From contig JABFSS010000045.1 in assembly GCA_013140485.1 (NCBI GenBank), positions 1-26,616 of the forward strand: a stretch of DNA of 26,616 nucleotides. Reading direction: 5' to 3'. The notes below the pieces were generated by a model that saw only the letters and a program-made list of their open reading frames with translations, made no database searches and was not told the origin of the DNA. This document shows positions 11,909 through 19,779 of the stretch, one piece after another. How positions within the stretch are numbered: position 1 is the stretch's first letter; the number at the start of each line of letters is the position of its first letter. This DNA comes from Candidatus Peribacteraceae bacterium. GTDB lineage: Bacteria > Patescibacteriota > Gracilibacteria > Peribacterales > Peribacteraceae. The position numbers were made by a program, and so were the translations under genes.

Positions 11909-12952
11909 ATGAAGAAACGCTCGTCGCTTTCCTACGCCGCCTCCGGAGTGAACATCGCAGCGAAGGAGCGCGCCCTCGCGAGTTTGGACAAGACCATGAA
12001 GACCAAAGACAAGCGGGTGCTCAACACATCGGAAGCCTTCGCGACGCTCTATGACGCAAAATTTCCCGGCTACAAGCACCCCGTGCTTGTGATGAAAACG
12101 GAGGAACCCGGGAGCAAGCAACTATTGGCATTCAAGCATGACCGGATCGAATCGATCTGCGCCGACATGATCAATCACTTGATCAACGACATCATCGTGA
12201 TGGGAGCGACCCCGCTCGCGGTGCAAGACGCGGTGATCTGCGGAAAGCTCGAGAAGAAGGTCATCCAGCGCGTGATCGCGGGCGTCGCTGCCGCCTGCCG
12301 CGCGCAGAACTGCACGCTGACCGGAGGCGAAACGTCCGAACAGCCGGGCGTGATCCCGCCCGGGACGTACATCCTCGCCGCGAACATCGTCGGGGTGGTG
12401 GAGAAGAGCAAGATCATCGACGGGAAGAAGATCAAAAACGGCGACATCATCCTCGCGGTCGCGAGTAACGGCCTCCATACCAACGGCTACTCACTTATAC
12501 GAAAACTGATCAAGCAGAAGCCAAAAATACTGAACACAAAAATTATTGGAACATCCTTTCTGAATGCGATACTGAAGCCGCACACCTGTTATTACAAAGC
12601 CGTAAAAGATTTGTTTGATGAGAGAGCCCTCCACGGCATGGCGCACATCACAGGGGCGGGCATCGAAGGCAATCTCTCGCGCGTTCTCCCGAAGACACTC
12701 GACGCGCACATTGATCTCTCCGCGCTGCGCGTTCTCCCGATTTTCAAGATCATCCGCGACGCGGGGAACATTCCCGACGCCGAGATGCTCAAGACATACA
12801 ACATGGGAGCGGGGCTGATGATTGTCGCAGCTAAAAGCGCGGCGAAGAAATTTCAGAGGCATCTGACCGCACGCGGGCACGCGTGTTATCCCGTCGGCGA
12901 AATCGTCCGCGGAAAAGGCCGGGTGCGGTTCGCGGGCAAGGTACGGTGGTGA
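11909..12952 (+). CDS. purM: Phosphoribosylformylglycinamidine cyclo-ligase (AIR synthetase)
   Basis: A 347-residue ATP-dependent enzyme that closes the imidazole ring to give AIR, the substrate of PurE. It shows the N-terminal SYAASGVNIAAKERAL (family YKDAGVDI-AG), the metal/ATP loop HDRIESICADMINHLINDIIVMGATPL (family GTDGVGTK--D--AMCVND), LTGGETSEQPGVI (family GGETAEMPG), LAVASNGLHTNGYSLIRKL, MAHITGAGIEGNLSRVLP and YNMGAGLMIV. The family's DGVGTK motif is altered (KHDRIES), which is unusual but at a variable position. Start ATG 11909 is chosen from the -10 box. Confidence 0.9.
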   Translation: MKKRSSLSYAASGVNIAAKERALASLDKTMKTKDKRVLNTSEAFATLYDAKFPGYKHPVLVMKTEEPGSKQLLAFKHDRIESICADMINHLINDIIVMGATPLAVQDAVICGKLEKKVIQRVIAGVAAACRAQNCTLTGGETSEQPGVIPPGTYILAANIVGVVEKSKIIDGKKIKNGDIILAVASNGLHTNGYSLIRKLIKQKPKILNTKIIGTSFLNAILKPHTCYYKAVKDLFDERALHGMAHITGAGIEGNLSRVLPKTLDAHIDLSALRVLPIFKIIRDAGNIPDAEMLKTYNMGAGLMIVAAKSAAKKFQRHLTARGHACYPVGEIVRGKGRVRFAGKVRW

Positions 12953-12993
12953 AATGGACGGCTACGTCGTGTGATCACAGGCAGTGTGCAATG

Positions 12994-13041
12994 ATTTTTC
13001 CGCTTGTGGAAGAGCCGATTCAGCCATCCGTACGGAAAAAT
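12994..13041. repeat. 9-bp inverted repeat downstream of purM
   Basis: ATTTTTCCG (12994-13002) and CGGAAAAAT (13033-13041) pair perfectly across a 30-nt loop. It may end the purM transcript. The next promoter's -35 box begins 2 nt later. Confidence 0.45.
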
Positions 13042-13043
13042 TC

Positions 13044-13071
13044 TTGCATGGTTCTTCGGCGCCCTTACAAT
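13044..13071 (+). promoter_or_regulatory. Promoter of the short RNA at 13078
   Basis: TTGCAT (13044-13049), a 16-nt spacer and TACAAT (13066-13071). Transcription would begin near 13078. Confidence 0.55.
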
Positions 13072-13080
13072 GCGGCCAAC

Positions 13081-13149
13081 GTGAATTTGCGCACTCTCTT
13101 CCTCGGCAAGCTCCTCCTCTGCCTTACGGCGGAAGGCAGGCTGCGCTGA
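13081..13149 (+). CDS. Possible Leu-rich leader peptide, 22 residues
   Basis: A GTG start 9 nt after the TACAAT box opens a 22-codon frame with eight Leu codons, including three in a row (residues 11-13, core LFLGKLLLCL). It is followed by hairpins and a rho-independent terminator. That is the arrangement of an amino-acid attenuator leader, but the genes downstream are not leucine biosynthesis genes, so the reading is tentative and the sequence may simply be part of a small RNA. Confidence 0.25.
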   Translation: MNLRTLFLGKLLLCLTAEGRLR

Positions 13150-13171
13150 AGAAGAGAAGAATCTGATAGCG

Positions 13172-13202
13172 AGCCTCCCTTCCCCGAAGCGAGGTTCTTT
13201 TT
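13172..13202 (+). terminator. Rho-independent terminator
   Basis: The stem AGCCTC/GAGGTT (13172-13177 with 13191-13196) is continued by CTTC/GAAG around a CCC loop and followed by CTTTTT. Confidence 0.65.
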
Positions 13203-13224
13203 ATTATTTTTCACCCCCTCCATC

Positions 13225-13431
13225 ATGGATACTATCGTCCACACCTACATCGACTATAACGAAAGACAGCCTGATCAAGTGGATGAGTTTCAACAAATAC
13301 TAAAAAGAACTCAGGAAATCTATGACCCAACCGCAAGAATAGTGACCGAAGTAAAAGGGACAAAAACGACTATCCATACGCTGGCGGATAAAGGCGGAGT
13401 AATTTCTTCCAATCCAAGCGCCCACGTATGA
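13225..13431 (+). CDS. Hypothetical small protein, 68 residues
   Basis: I do not recognise it. The protein is soluble, with a charged N-terminal half (DYNERQPDQVDEFQQILKRTQEI) likely helical, and a beta-like C-terminal half. Its DNA is more AT-rich than the surrounding genes. A TATTAT box (13202-13207) could give a 5' leader of about 10 nt. Its last codon overlaps the next gene's start by 4 bp (ATGA), so the two are probably translated together. The paired small-gene layout recalls toxin-antitoxin or other accessory modules, but no family motif supports that. Confidence 0.5.
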   Translation: MDTIVHTYIDYNERQPDQVDEFQQILKRTQEIYDPTARIVTEVKGTKTTIHTLADKGGVISSNPSAHV

Positions 13432-13646
13432 GTGAAACCCCAGTCACTCTCACCGGCCCCATTGATTATGCGAAACTGGAAGCCTCGCTGGTGCAAAAAA
13501 TATTCCTGGATCACCCCGATCTGCATGACTGGCCCGCTGATCGCGTCGAGCAGATAGGCAAAAACAGCGACGTGCTCAAGTGGGCCAGATTTCGGTTACG
13601 GAGAATTTGCACCGGTAAAAAAATGATGGGGAAACCTCATTCCTAG
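13428..13646 (+). CDS. Hypothetical small protein, 72 residues
   Basis: I do not recognise it. It begins MSETPVTLTGPIDYAKLEASL, continues with HPDLHDWPADRVEQIGKNSDVLKWARFRLRR and ends with a basic tail (CTGKKMMGKPHS), so it may bind nucleic acid or an acidic partner. The start overlaps the upstream stop in an ATGA tetranucleotide, implying translational coupling. A GGGTC/GACCC hairpin (about 13658-13673) and an AAGATC/GATCTT hairpin lie downstream, before the promoter of the ACT protein. Confidence 0.5.
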   Translation: MSETPVTLTGPIDYAKLEASLVQKIFLDHPDLHDWPADRVEQIGKNSDVLKWARFRLRRICTGKKMMGKPHS

Positions 13647-13696
13647 GGCAAAACGCAGAGAGGGGTCCTGCGTGACCCAAAAGATCTCAGTTGATC

Positions 13697-13724
13697 TTGC
13701 AAACCGTGCACAGATCCCTAGACT
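13697..13724 (+). promoter_or_regulatory. Promoter of the ACT-domain gene
   Basis: TTGCAA (13697-13702), a 16-nt spacer and TAGACT (13719-13724). This gives a leader of about 20 nt before ATG 13752 (12 nt before GTG 13743). Confidence 0.5.
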
Positions 13725-13751
13725 GCGCCCACTTTCGATTGTGTGAAGCCT

Positions 13752-14162
13752 ATGGAACCCGCCGTCCAAGTCACCGTCGTCATGCCGAACATTCCGAGTT
13801 CGCTCGCGAAAGTCGGAGACAAATTGCGCGCCTCGGACGTGAACATCGACGCGATCAGCTGCACCGAAGGCTCTCAGAGCACGATGATCCATTTGATCGT
13901 GGACGACCCCGAAACGGCGAAGATCGTCCTGAAGGATTTGGGCCCGGTCACCATGGAACACATTCTCTCACTCAAGATGCGCAACAAGCCCGGCGCGATC
14001 GCCAATATCGGGCGCGCCTGCGCGGCGATGGGCGTCAACATCAGCTACATTTACGCCACGACGTGCGGAAAAGAAGCCATGGTCTACGTGGCCGTGGGAG
14101 ACGTTCCGGCGACGATCGAACTGCTGAAGAAGTGGGAGAAGAGTGCGGGAAAATTGAATTAA
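13752..14162 (+). CDS. Tandem ACT-domain protein
   Basis: A 136-residue protein made of two ACT domains, small ligand-binding modules that usually sense amino acids. Domain 1 covers about residues 4-66 (VTVVMPNIPSSLAKVGDKLRASDVNIDAISC), domain 2 about 72-130 (LKMRNKPGAIANIGRACAAMGVNISYIYATT). Both have the PGxLA-type turn followed by a helix and GVNI-like strand. There is no catalytic domain, so it is probably a regulator or allosteric partner. An in-frame GTG at 13743 is an alternative start. It converges on the MscS-like gene with 14 bp between the stops. Confidence 0.8.
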   Translation: MEPAVQVTVVMPNIPSSLAKVGDKLRASDVNIDAISCTEGSQSTMIHLIVDDPETAKIVLKDLGPVTMEHILSLKMRNKPGAIANIGRACAAMGVNISYIYATTCGKEAMVYVAVGDVPATIELLKKWEKSAGKLN

Positions 14163-14176
14163 CATCTCGGCGTCCT

Positions 14177-15562
14177 TTATTGAACAATCGCCACCGTCTT
14201 GTACGCGAGCGATATTTTGGGATCCGCCTGTAAAAACCTCTCGAGAATGTCGTGCGAAATCGCCGAGACGATGCTGCGCTTGCGCCCGATGGGGATCTGG
14301 AACCGGAGCGTGAAGAGAATTCCGTCGGGGCTGAGATCGGTGAACACGCGCGGCTCGGGCGGTTCCTGACTCGCGAAGAAGTGCGCCGTGCGGTGCACGT
14401 GCTGCGCCCGCGCGCGCTCCACGTACTCCCCCACTTGTTCCTTCAGGATTTTGCGCAGGATCTCTTCCGCCTGTTTCCAGTCGCTGTCATACGTGACGGT
14501 CACGGGGATTTCGGCCTCCACGAAGTCGGACGTGGCGTGGAAGTTGAGCACGGGACCTTCGAGGACCAGGGAATTGGGAACGTAGAGCGTCTGGCCGACG
14601 CGGGCGATGTCGGGAGTCGCAGAATTATTCACTTCGACGAGCGTCGTGCGGAGCAGGCTGATGTCGGCGACGTCTCCCGTGTGCGGCCCGATGGTCACGC
14701 GCTGCCCGATGCGGAACAAGCGCTTCTGCATGATGAGGATCCAGCCGACGATGTCCTTGATGATGGACTGCAGCGCCACGGCGATACCCGCGCCCACGAT
14801 GGCGAACGACGTGACGAAACCGGGATAGTCGCCGCTGAGGCGGTAGATAGCCCAGCCGATCACCAGGACGTAGACCGAGCCGGTGAAGATTTTGACCGCG
14901 AAGTAGCGGCGATTGCGGTCGCGGATCCGGACGATGAGCCGCCTGCGTACGAAACGTTCCGCGACCACGATCAGCGCGAGGAGGCCAACGTACATTGCGA
15001 TCCGAACGAGGACGTCGAGCGCTTCGGCACGCTCCTGCGCGCCGAGACGGGTGAGACGGTCTTGTTGCTCCCCAAGAACCCCGCCGATGGCGGACAGTCG
15101 TTCCTCCAGCACCGCGCGGCGGGAGAGAAGGTCGGCCATGCGGCGCCGGACGCCGTCGAGCGCGTTCCCCTGGGCCGCGGTCTCGTTGTCCTGAAGCGCG
15201 TCCTCTTCGTCGCCGAGCACATCGAGATCCACTTGCGCTTCCTGCTGGCGCGCTTTGAGCATGTCCACGAGAGCTTGTTGCTGCCGGACGGCGGTCTCAA
15301 TACTCTCGGGTGCGGACCCTTGTCCGGCGTTCGCGGCCTCCACGAGCGTCGTGAGCTGTTTCTGCTCTTCGCTGCGCACGCGCGCGCGTTCGGTCTCGAT
15401 TCTGGTGGCAAGGCTCGCGGGTGGCGACGCCGACGTGATTTGCGAGAGATACAGCTGCCGCAGAGCGGGATCGATTCTCGGTTCTGCGGCGCCCGCGGAC
15501 GGCACGAGCACGATCAGCACGGCGAGAACGGAGCCGGCGAGGAATATGCGAAGCGGACGCAT
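14177..15562 (-). CDS. MscS-family mechanosensitive channel with periplasmic-type N-terminal coiled coil
   Basis: A 461-residue membrane protein. Residues 1-25 form a signal peptide (FLAGSVLAVLIVLVPSAGAA). Residues 40-175 are a long charged, Gln/Ala-rich coiled coil. Three membrane segments follow (about 185-205, 220-243, 248-272), the last being the pore-lining helix with the Gly/Ala pattern (FAIVGAGIAVALQSIIKDIVGWILI). The MscS beta domain follows (FRIGQRVTIGPHTGDVADISLLRTTLVEV, LYVPNSLVLEGPVLNF). It probably releases solutes under hypo-osmotic shock. A -10 box TAGACT lies 10 nt upstream of the start. The gene lies downstream of, and on the same strand as, the subtilase gene. Confidence 0.88.
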   Translation of the reverse strand: MRPLRIFLAGSVLAVLIVLVPSAGAAEPRIDPALRQLYLSQITSASPPASLATRIETERARVRSEEQKQLTTLVEAANAGQGSAPESIETAVRQQQALVDMLKARQQEAQVDLDVLGDEEDALQDNETAAQGNALDGVRRRMADLLSRRAVLEERLSAIGGVLGEQQDRLTRLGAQERAEALDVLVRIAMYVGLLALIVVAERFVRRRLIVRIRDRNRRYFAVKIFTGSVYVLVIGWAIYRLSGDYPGFVTSFAIVGAGIAVALQSIIKDIVGWILIMQKRLFRIGQRVTIGPHTGDVADISLLRTTLVEVNNSATPDIARVGQTLYVPNSLVLEGPVLNFHATSDFVEAEIPVTVTYDSDWKQAEEILRKILKEQVGEYVERARAQHVHRTAHFFASQEPPEPRVFTDLSPDGILFTLRFQIPIGRKRSIVSAISHDILERFLQADPKISLAYKTVAIVQ

Positions 15563-15572
15563 GAGGGCTAAC

Positions 15573-15578
15573 AGTCTA
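15573..15578 (-). promoter_or_regulatory. -10 box TAGACT of the MscS-like gene
   Basis: On the minus strand it lies 10 nt before the ATG at 15562, within the 53-bp gap after the subtilase gene. Confidence 0.45.
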
Positions 15579-15615
15579 CCTCGTGCGTCCGCCGGGGGGA
15601 AAACCTTCGTGAGAG

Positions 15616-18600
15616 TTACTCTTCTTCCCGCTCATCGCGAACCGGGATTCCGTCAACGGAAAGAATCGTCCGACGCAATCGCCGTTCCTCAATGGCATTG
15701 TCGATGATCCCTGCATTGCCGACCTGCGACGACGCGGGGGCGGCCCCGCCGCTGTCATTGCTTGCCGGAGCAGGAGTCTCATCAAGCGTGGGAATTGCGA
15801 ACTCCTGGTCGTCAACATTGACGACGACAAAGCCTCGCGGGATCGTCATCACCGGGGCACGGCCTGCGCCGGCCGGCACGAGCATGAAGGTGACGTTCAA
15901 ATCCGGATGATGCCATTCGTTCGTCGCGTCCGAGTAGTGGTCGCAGGACCATCCGCGGCCCGTTCGTGGATCGCGGTCGGGGTTCTGGCGGATGATCTCG
16001 GGGTTAAATACGTTGCCGCGGACGCAGGCGTTCCACGTGGGATTGCTGGAGACGGGATAGCCGTCCGAGGCCACGCGGAACGGAAGGGACATTGTCGGTT
16101 GGACGACGATTCCCCCGTTGCGGGCGAAATTGATTTCGTCACACACGTGCCCGTCTCCGAGGAATGCAGCGACGCCTTCTTGCGGCAGTCCCGTCAGGCG
16201 CCCCACCTCGCCGATCATGCTCTCGACGAGAGCCAGCGGCATGTCTCCCTCGATCATGCGCTGGACCGAGCAGAGGAACGTTTGCTGTTCCTGCGTCGGA
16301 TTCGCGGGATTAAAGCCTCCCTGGGGTCCGTGAAGATCGGCGAGCAGCGCGATGGCCGTGAAGATGGCGCGGGAATTGTTACCGCGGTGGCCGCCGCTTC
16401 CTTGATGCGATCCTCCTCCCCCGTTCCCCTGGTCCTGGGGCGTGAAAATCGGGTCGGGCGGCGGCGGGACGGGATCCACGGAACGCGGTACGACCGTGAT
16501 TCTGCGGGTGACTTCGGTCGCGGGATTGCCCGCGGCGTCGCTGACGTTGTAGCGCAGCGTGTACACGTCCGGGATATTCGTATTGACTGAGCCGGTCACG
16601 ACGATGTTCGCGGTGATGGTACCGTCGCGGTCGTCGAGCGCCGTGGCGCCGGGATCCGTGAACGTGTCGCCCGCGATCACCGTGATGTCGCTGCCGCCGA
16701 GGAGCGTGATGACCGGGGCGGTCGTATCGGGAACGACGACGACGCTGACGGTTCTCTGCGCGGTCGCGGGATTGCCCGCGGCGTCGCTCACGCCATAGCT
16801 GACGATGTAATCGCCCGCGATCGCGGTATTGACCGAATGGGCGACGACGATGTTCGCCGTGATGTTCCCGTCGCGATCGTCGAGAGCCGTGGCGCCGGGA
16901 TCGGTGAAGACGGCGTTAAGCGGGAGGATCAACGGATTGTCTCCCAGAACCGTGATGACGGGAGGCGTGGTATCGGGCGTCAGCGTGACGATGACGGTGC
17001 GCTGAGCCGTGCCGATATTGCCTGCCGCGTCCGTGACGGAGTACGTGAGGACATAGGATGCCGCCGTATTGATATCGACCGTGCCGCTGACGGTGATGTT
17101 TCCCGTGATGTCGCCATCTTTATTATCGAGTGCAGTGGCGCCGGGGTCGGTGAACGTCGTGCCCGCGAGAATGGTCATGGGGTTGGCACCAAGCACCGTG
17201 ATGACAGGAGGAGTCGTATCGGGCGGCTCGACGGTGACGGAAACGGTGCGGGTGGCTTCGACCGCCGCGTTGCCTGCGGCGTCCGTTGCGTTGTACCGGA
17301 CGAGGTAATTGCCAAGCACATTGGTATCGACGGGATTCGTCGTCACGATACGGGCGGTGACGTCACCGTCGATATCGTCTGACGCCAGAGCGCCGGCATC
17401 GGCGTAGGGCGTTCCTTGGATCACCGTGACGGGATTCACGCCTTGCAGAATAATAACCGGAGCGACGAGGTCGCTGCGGCGCATCGCATTGAGAGCATTC
17501 ACGCGCATCCCGGTGAACGTTTTGCCGAGAAGAGCGGGCTTCTCATCGCCCGTGGTGAGGATGATGTTGCGGACGTCGGTGGCGGTGAGCTGCGGCGTGT
17601 ATCCGTGAATCAGTCCCGCGATACCCGACACGTGCGGTGCGGCCATCGAAGTGCCGTTGAGGGTTTCGTAGTGGTCGACAAGTTGGAAATTGAGCAATTG
17701 AACATCGTCGATCACGCAGCCCTCGCCTGTGGTGCCGGTGTCGCTGTCGCCGTTGGTGACCCAGCTGAAGCGGAAGACCGTCGCGTTGGAAATGAGAGAC
17801 GGAGTGATGACCGCGCTCATCGGGCGGACCGGAGCGATATTGGCCGGGTTCGAGTCGTCATCGAGGTCGAACTCGTCGAACTTCCCGAGGAGCACGAAAC
17901 TTCCGCCAGCCACGCTCGCATCAACCTGCATGTAATCGGTGTATGCCGCACTGGAATACTGGGTGTCGCAGCGTGCGTTGAACGTCAGGAGTTTCCTGCC
18001 ACTGGTCGTCAGATCGAGGGACGGCGTCGTAGCGCTGCCGGCGCCGGATTGGCCGTAAGGAACGGTGACATCGCCCGCGAGCGTGCCGGCCCGCAGCCCC
18101 GCGGTTCCCGATAGGACCCATCCTGCAGGAGCGGCATTGAACGGTTCCACGAGAATCGTCTGCGCAGGGCCGTCGGCGATCGAGGTGCTGACAATATTGA
18201 CGCCGGGAGCGCCGACGTCGACGCTCTGCGCGCCGGTGTTGGAGAAGGACGCGAGACCGTCGTTCTGATCCGTCGCCGCGACACTGATCGTGTTCGGCAA
18301 ATCGAAGGATGCCGGGTAGAACGGATTCACATCGTTATCGTCTGCGAAGTTTCCGCCCGCGGCGACCACGAGGCCGCCGGCGTCGGTGAAGCGTTCAAAC
18401 GCGTCGAAGAGCGTCTGGCTGTAAAAGTTTCCGCCGAAGCTCGCATTAATGACGCGCGCACCGTTCTCGCGGGCGAAATCCACGGATTTAATGATGGAGA
18501 AGAGCGAGAAGTCCGTCCGGATCGCCATGATCTTGGCGTGCGGCGCCACGCCCGCCGTACCCTGGGTGTTGCCCTTGGTGGCGGCAATGGTGCCCGCGAC

Positions 18601-19335
18601 GTGCGTGCCGTGGAACCCGACGTTGTCGCGACTGACGGGAGACGGATCGACGTCGAAATCGGCGAAGTCATAGCCGTGCAAGCAACCGCCGAGCGCGTTG
18701 CCGTCTTCATCTTTGCAATTGGTACCGTTCCACATATTTCCCTGCAGATCCTGGTGGTCGATCTTCACGCCCGTATCGATGACGGCGATGACGGCGTCAG
18801 CATGCGTGCCCTCGTTGATCGCCCACGCTTCGGTGGCGTCGATGTCCGCATCCGCGGTGCCCGTGATGCCGTTCACCGTCTGGCCCGTGTTCTCAAGACT
18901 CCACAGCTGCGAGCCGAGCGTGTCGTTTGCCGGAAATGCTTGCGGTGTCATGGTGACGTTGAGTTCAGCGGATTCGACCGCGGGATCGGTGCGGAGATCC
19001 GCAAGGATCGACTGCACGTCGTACGGATCGCGCGCGGCAAACAGCGCCAGGTTCTGCTGCTTGGCGGTGTCGACGGTGATGAGCGAACGGTCGCTCCCAA
19101 GCAGTGCGGCCTTCATCAGACCTTTGCGGTCGCTGACGTCGATTGAACTCTTGCGAAACTTCACGATGATCTCCCGAGTGGATTCGGAAGACGAATCACT
19201 TGAGGTGACGGGAGTCTCTGCGACCGGCGAAGGCGCGGTTTGCGTATCATCGGCCATGACTGTGACGGGAACCGACTGGCAAAGAACCATCATGGAGACA
19301 AAAAGACTGACGCGCGCGCGGTGATACGCCTTCAT
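15616..19335 (-). CDS. Secreted subtilisin-like (S8) serine protease with HYR/DUF5011-like repeats
   Basis: A 1239-residue exported protease. The signal peptide is about residues 1-28 (ending VMA-DD). An inhibitor-type propeptide spans about 54-130. The S8 domain runs from about 140 with catalytic Asp187 (AVIDTG), His242 (HGTHVAG), oxyanion Asn329 and Ser563 (NGTSMAAPH). A beta-rich insert of about 150 residues lies between Asn and Ser. Four Ig-like repeats of about 80 residues follow (623-949), each with TPPVITVLG, FTDPGATALD-DGDIT and DAAGN motifs. A Gly/His-rich linker leads to a C-terminal region with four Cys and no sorting signal. Start ATG 19335 is preferred over an upstream ATG because of the signal peptide and promoter. 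It may act in adhesion, predation or nutrient release. Confidence 0.9.
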   Translation of the reverse strand: MKAYHRARVSLFVSMMVLCQSVPVTVMADDTQTAPSPVAETPVTSSDSSSESTREIIVKFRKSSIDVSDRKGLMKAALLGSDRSLITVDTAKQQNLALFAARDPYDVQSILADLRTDPAVESAELNVTMTPQAFPANDTLGSQLWSLENTGQTVNGITGTADADIDATEAWAINEGTHADAVIAVIDTGVKIDHQDLQGNMWNGTNCKDEDGNALGGCLHGYDFADFDVDPSPVSRDNVGFHGTHVAGTIAATKGNTQGTAGVAPHAKIMAIRTDFSLFSIIKSVDFARENGARVINASFGGNFYSQTLFDAFERFTDAGGLVVAAGGNFADDNDVNPFYPASFDLPNTISVAATDQNDGLASFSNTGAQSVDVGAPGVNIVSTSIADGPAQTILVEPFNAAPAGWVLSGTAGLRAGTLAGDVTVPYGQSGAGSATTPSLDLTTSGRKLLTFNARCDTQYSSAAYTDYMQVDASVAGGSFVLLGKFDEFDLDDDSNPANIAPVRPMSAVITPSLISNATVFRFSWVTNGDSDTGTTGEGCVIDDVQLLNFQLVDHYETLNGTSMAAPHVSGIAGLIHGYTPQLTATDVRNIILTTGDEKPALLGKTFTGMRVNALNAMRRSDLVAPVIILQGVNPVTVIQGTPYADAGALASDDIDGDVTARIVTTNPVDTNVLGNYLVRYNATDAAGNAAVEATRTVSVTVEPPDTTPPVITVLGANPMTILAGTTFTDPGATALDNKDGDITGNITVSGTVDINTAASYVLTYSVTDAAGNIGTAQRTVIVTLTPDTTPPVITVLGDNPLILPLNAVFTDPGATALDDRDGNITANIVVAHSVNTAIAGDYIVSYGVSDAAGNPATAQRTVSVVVVPDTTAPVITLLGGSDITVIAGDTFTDPGATALDDRDGTITANIVVTGSVNTNIPDVYTLRYNVSDAAGNPATEVTRRITVVPRSVDPVPPPPDPIFTPQDQGNGGGGSHQGSGGHRGNNSRAIFTAIALLADLHGPQGGFNPANPTQEQQTFLCSVQRMIEGDMPLALVESMIGEVGRLTGLPQEGVAAFLGDGHVCDEINFARNGGIVVQPTMSLPFRVASDGYPVSSNPTWNACVRGNVFNPEIIRQNPDRDPRTGRGWSCDHYSDATNEWHHPDLNVTFMLVPAGAGRAPVMTIPRGFVVVNVDDQEFAIPTLDETPAPASNDSGGAAPASSQVGNAGIIDNAIEERRLRRTILSVDGIPVRDEREEE
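16489..17469 (-). repeat. Four tandem HYR/DUF5011-like domain repeats in the protease gene
   Basis: About 240-bp units encode residues 623-702, 706-785, 789-867 and 871-949. Units 2-4 are the most alike, sharing FTDPGATALD and SDAAGNPAT. The first unit is diverged, as expected from stepwise duplication of the later ones. Confidence 0.85.
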
Positions 19336-19357
19336 AAAAGAGAGAAAGAAAGGTGTC

Positions 19358-19386
19358 TTTATAGATAATATTTGCATTTTTGTCAA
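19358..19386 (-). promoter_or_regulatory. Consensus promoter of the secreted protease gene
   Basis: On the minus strand a perfect TTGACA (19386-19381), a 17-nt spacer and TATAAA (19363-19358) give a 5' leader of about 15 nt, pyrimidine-rich and without a Shine-Dalgarno box. It is among the strongest promoters in the window. Confidence 0.75.
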
Positions 19387-19471
19387 TATTTATTTTATAT
19401 GACCTAATACGCCTCATTCAGCAAATTCTGCATGCATGAGAAATCTCAGAGAGCCCTTTCTGAAGCCAAAA

Positions 19472-19765
19472 TCAGTTGTTTTTCACCTTCTTCATTTTTG
19501 TCAGCATTCGGTTGAATCCACCGGTTCCATGCTTGAGCGCATGGGAACCTCGGGTGATTTTCGAAATGCTGATGCCGAGCTTCGCGGCAATCGTCCTTTG
19601 TGGGAGGCCGCTCGCGAGCATCTGAATCTCTTGCCAGCGCTCGGCGACCGAATCGAGTTCCTGCGGCGTCAAAATATCGCGCATCAGCAAGGCGGCGTCT
19701 TTTTCGTTCCCGACGGCGGCGATGAGCGCAAAGAGTTCCCGGTAGTGGCGCGCGGGGAGCGTCAT
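19472..19765 (-). CDS. trpR: Trp repressor (TrpR family)
   Basis: A 97-residue, all-helical DNA-binding repressor expected to bind operators when loaded with tryptophan. Aligned to E. coli TrpR, the corepressor contacts Thr44, Arg54, Arg84 and Gly85 fall on Thr33, Arg43, Arg72 and Gly73. The helix-turn-helix is QRTIAAKLGISISKITRGS, matching the family QREL--ELG--I-TITRGS. The tail GTGGFNRML resembles the related YerC group, but the ligand residues favour TrpR. Start ATG 19765 is chosen because TATGCT lies 6 nt upstream; a longer frame reads into the neighbouring gene. It lies about 0.9 kb from the trp leader, on the opposite strand. Its natural target is almost certainly that operon. Confidence 0.9.
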   Translation of the reverse strand: MTLPARHYRELFALIAAVGNEKDAALLMRDILTPQELDSVAERWQEIQMLASGLPQRTIAAKLGISISKITRGSHALKHGTGGFNRMLTKMKKVKNN

Positions 19766-19771
19766 GGGGAG

Positions 19772-19777
19772 AGCATA
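19772..19777 (-). promoter_or_regulatory. -10 box TATGCT of trpR
   Basis: On the minus strand it lies 6 nt before the ATG, in the 14-nt gap after the B3/B4 gene. It gives trpR its own leaderless transcript. Confidence 0.5.
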
Positions 19778-19779
19778 CC

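Larger units (their letters stand above)
13078..13202 (+). ncRNA. Candidate small RNA or leader RNA, about 125 nt
   Basis: It runs from a promoter-defined start to a terminator. It contains a perfect 7-bp hairpin CTGCCTT/AAGGCAG (13119-13139), and CTCTTC/GAAGAG segments able to enclose it. It could be an independent small RNA or a transcribed leader upstream of the 13225 gene. It does not match SRP RNA. Confidence 0.4.

Noticed and set aside
13078..13202. 4.5S SRP RNA
   Set aside because: A GGAAGG segment is present, but the conserved internal loops and the GGTCAGG...AGCAG arrangement are missing.
14252..15571. 439-codon plus-strand ORF opposite the MscS-like gene
   Set aside because: It is antisense to a protein with clear signal peptide, membrane segments and MscS motifs, and shows shadow-frame composition.
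16489..17469. Non-coding tandem satellite
   Set aside because: The periodicity is explained by four in-frame Ig-like domain repeats of the secreted protease.
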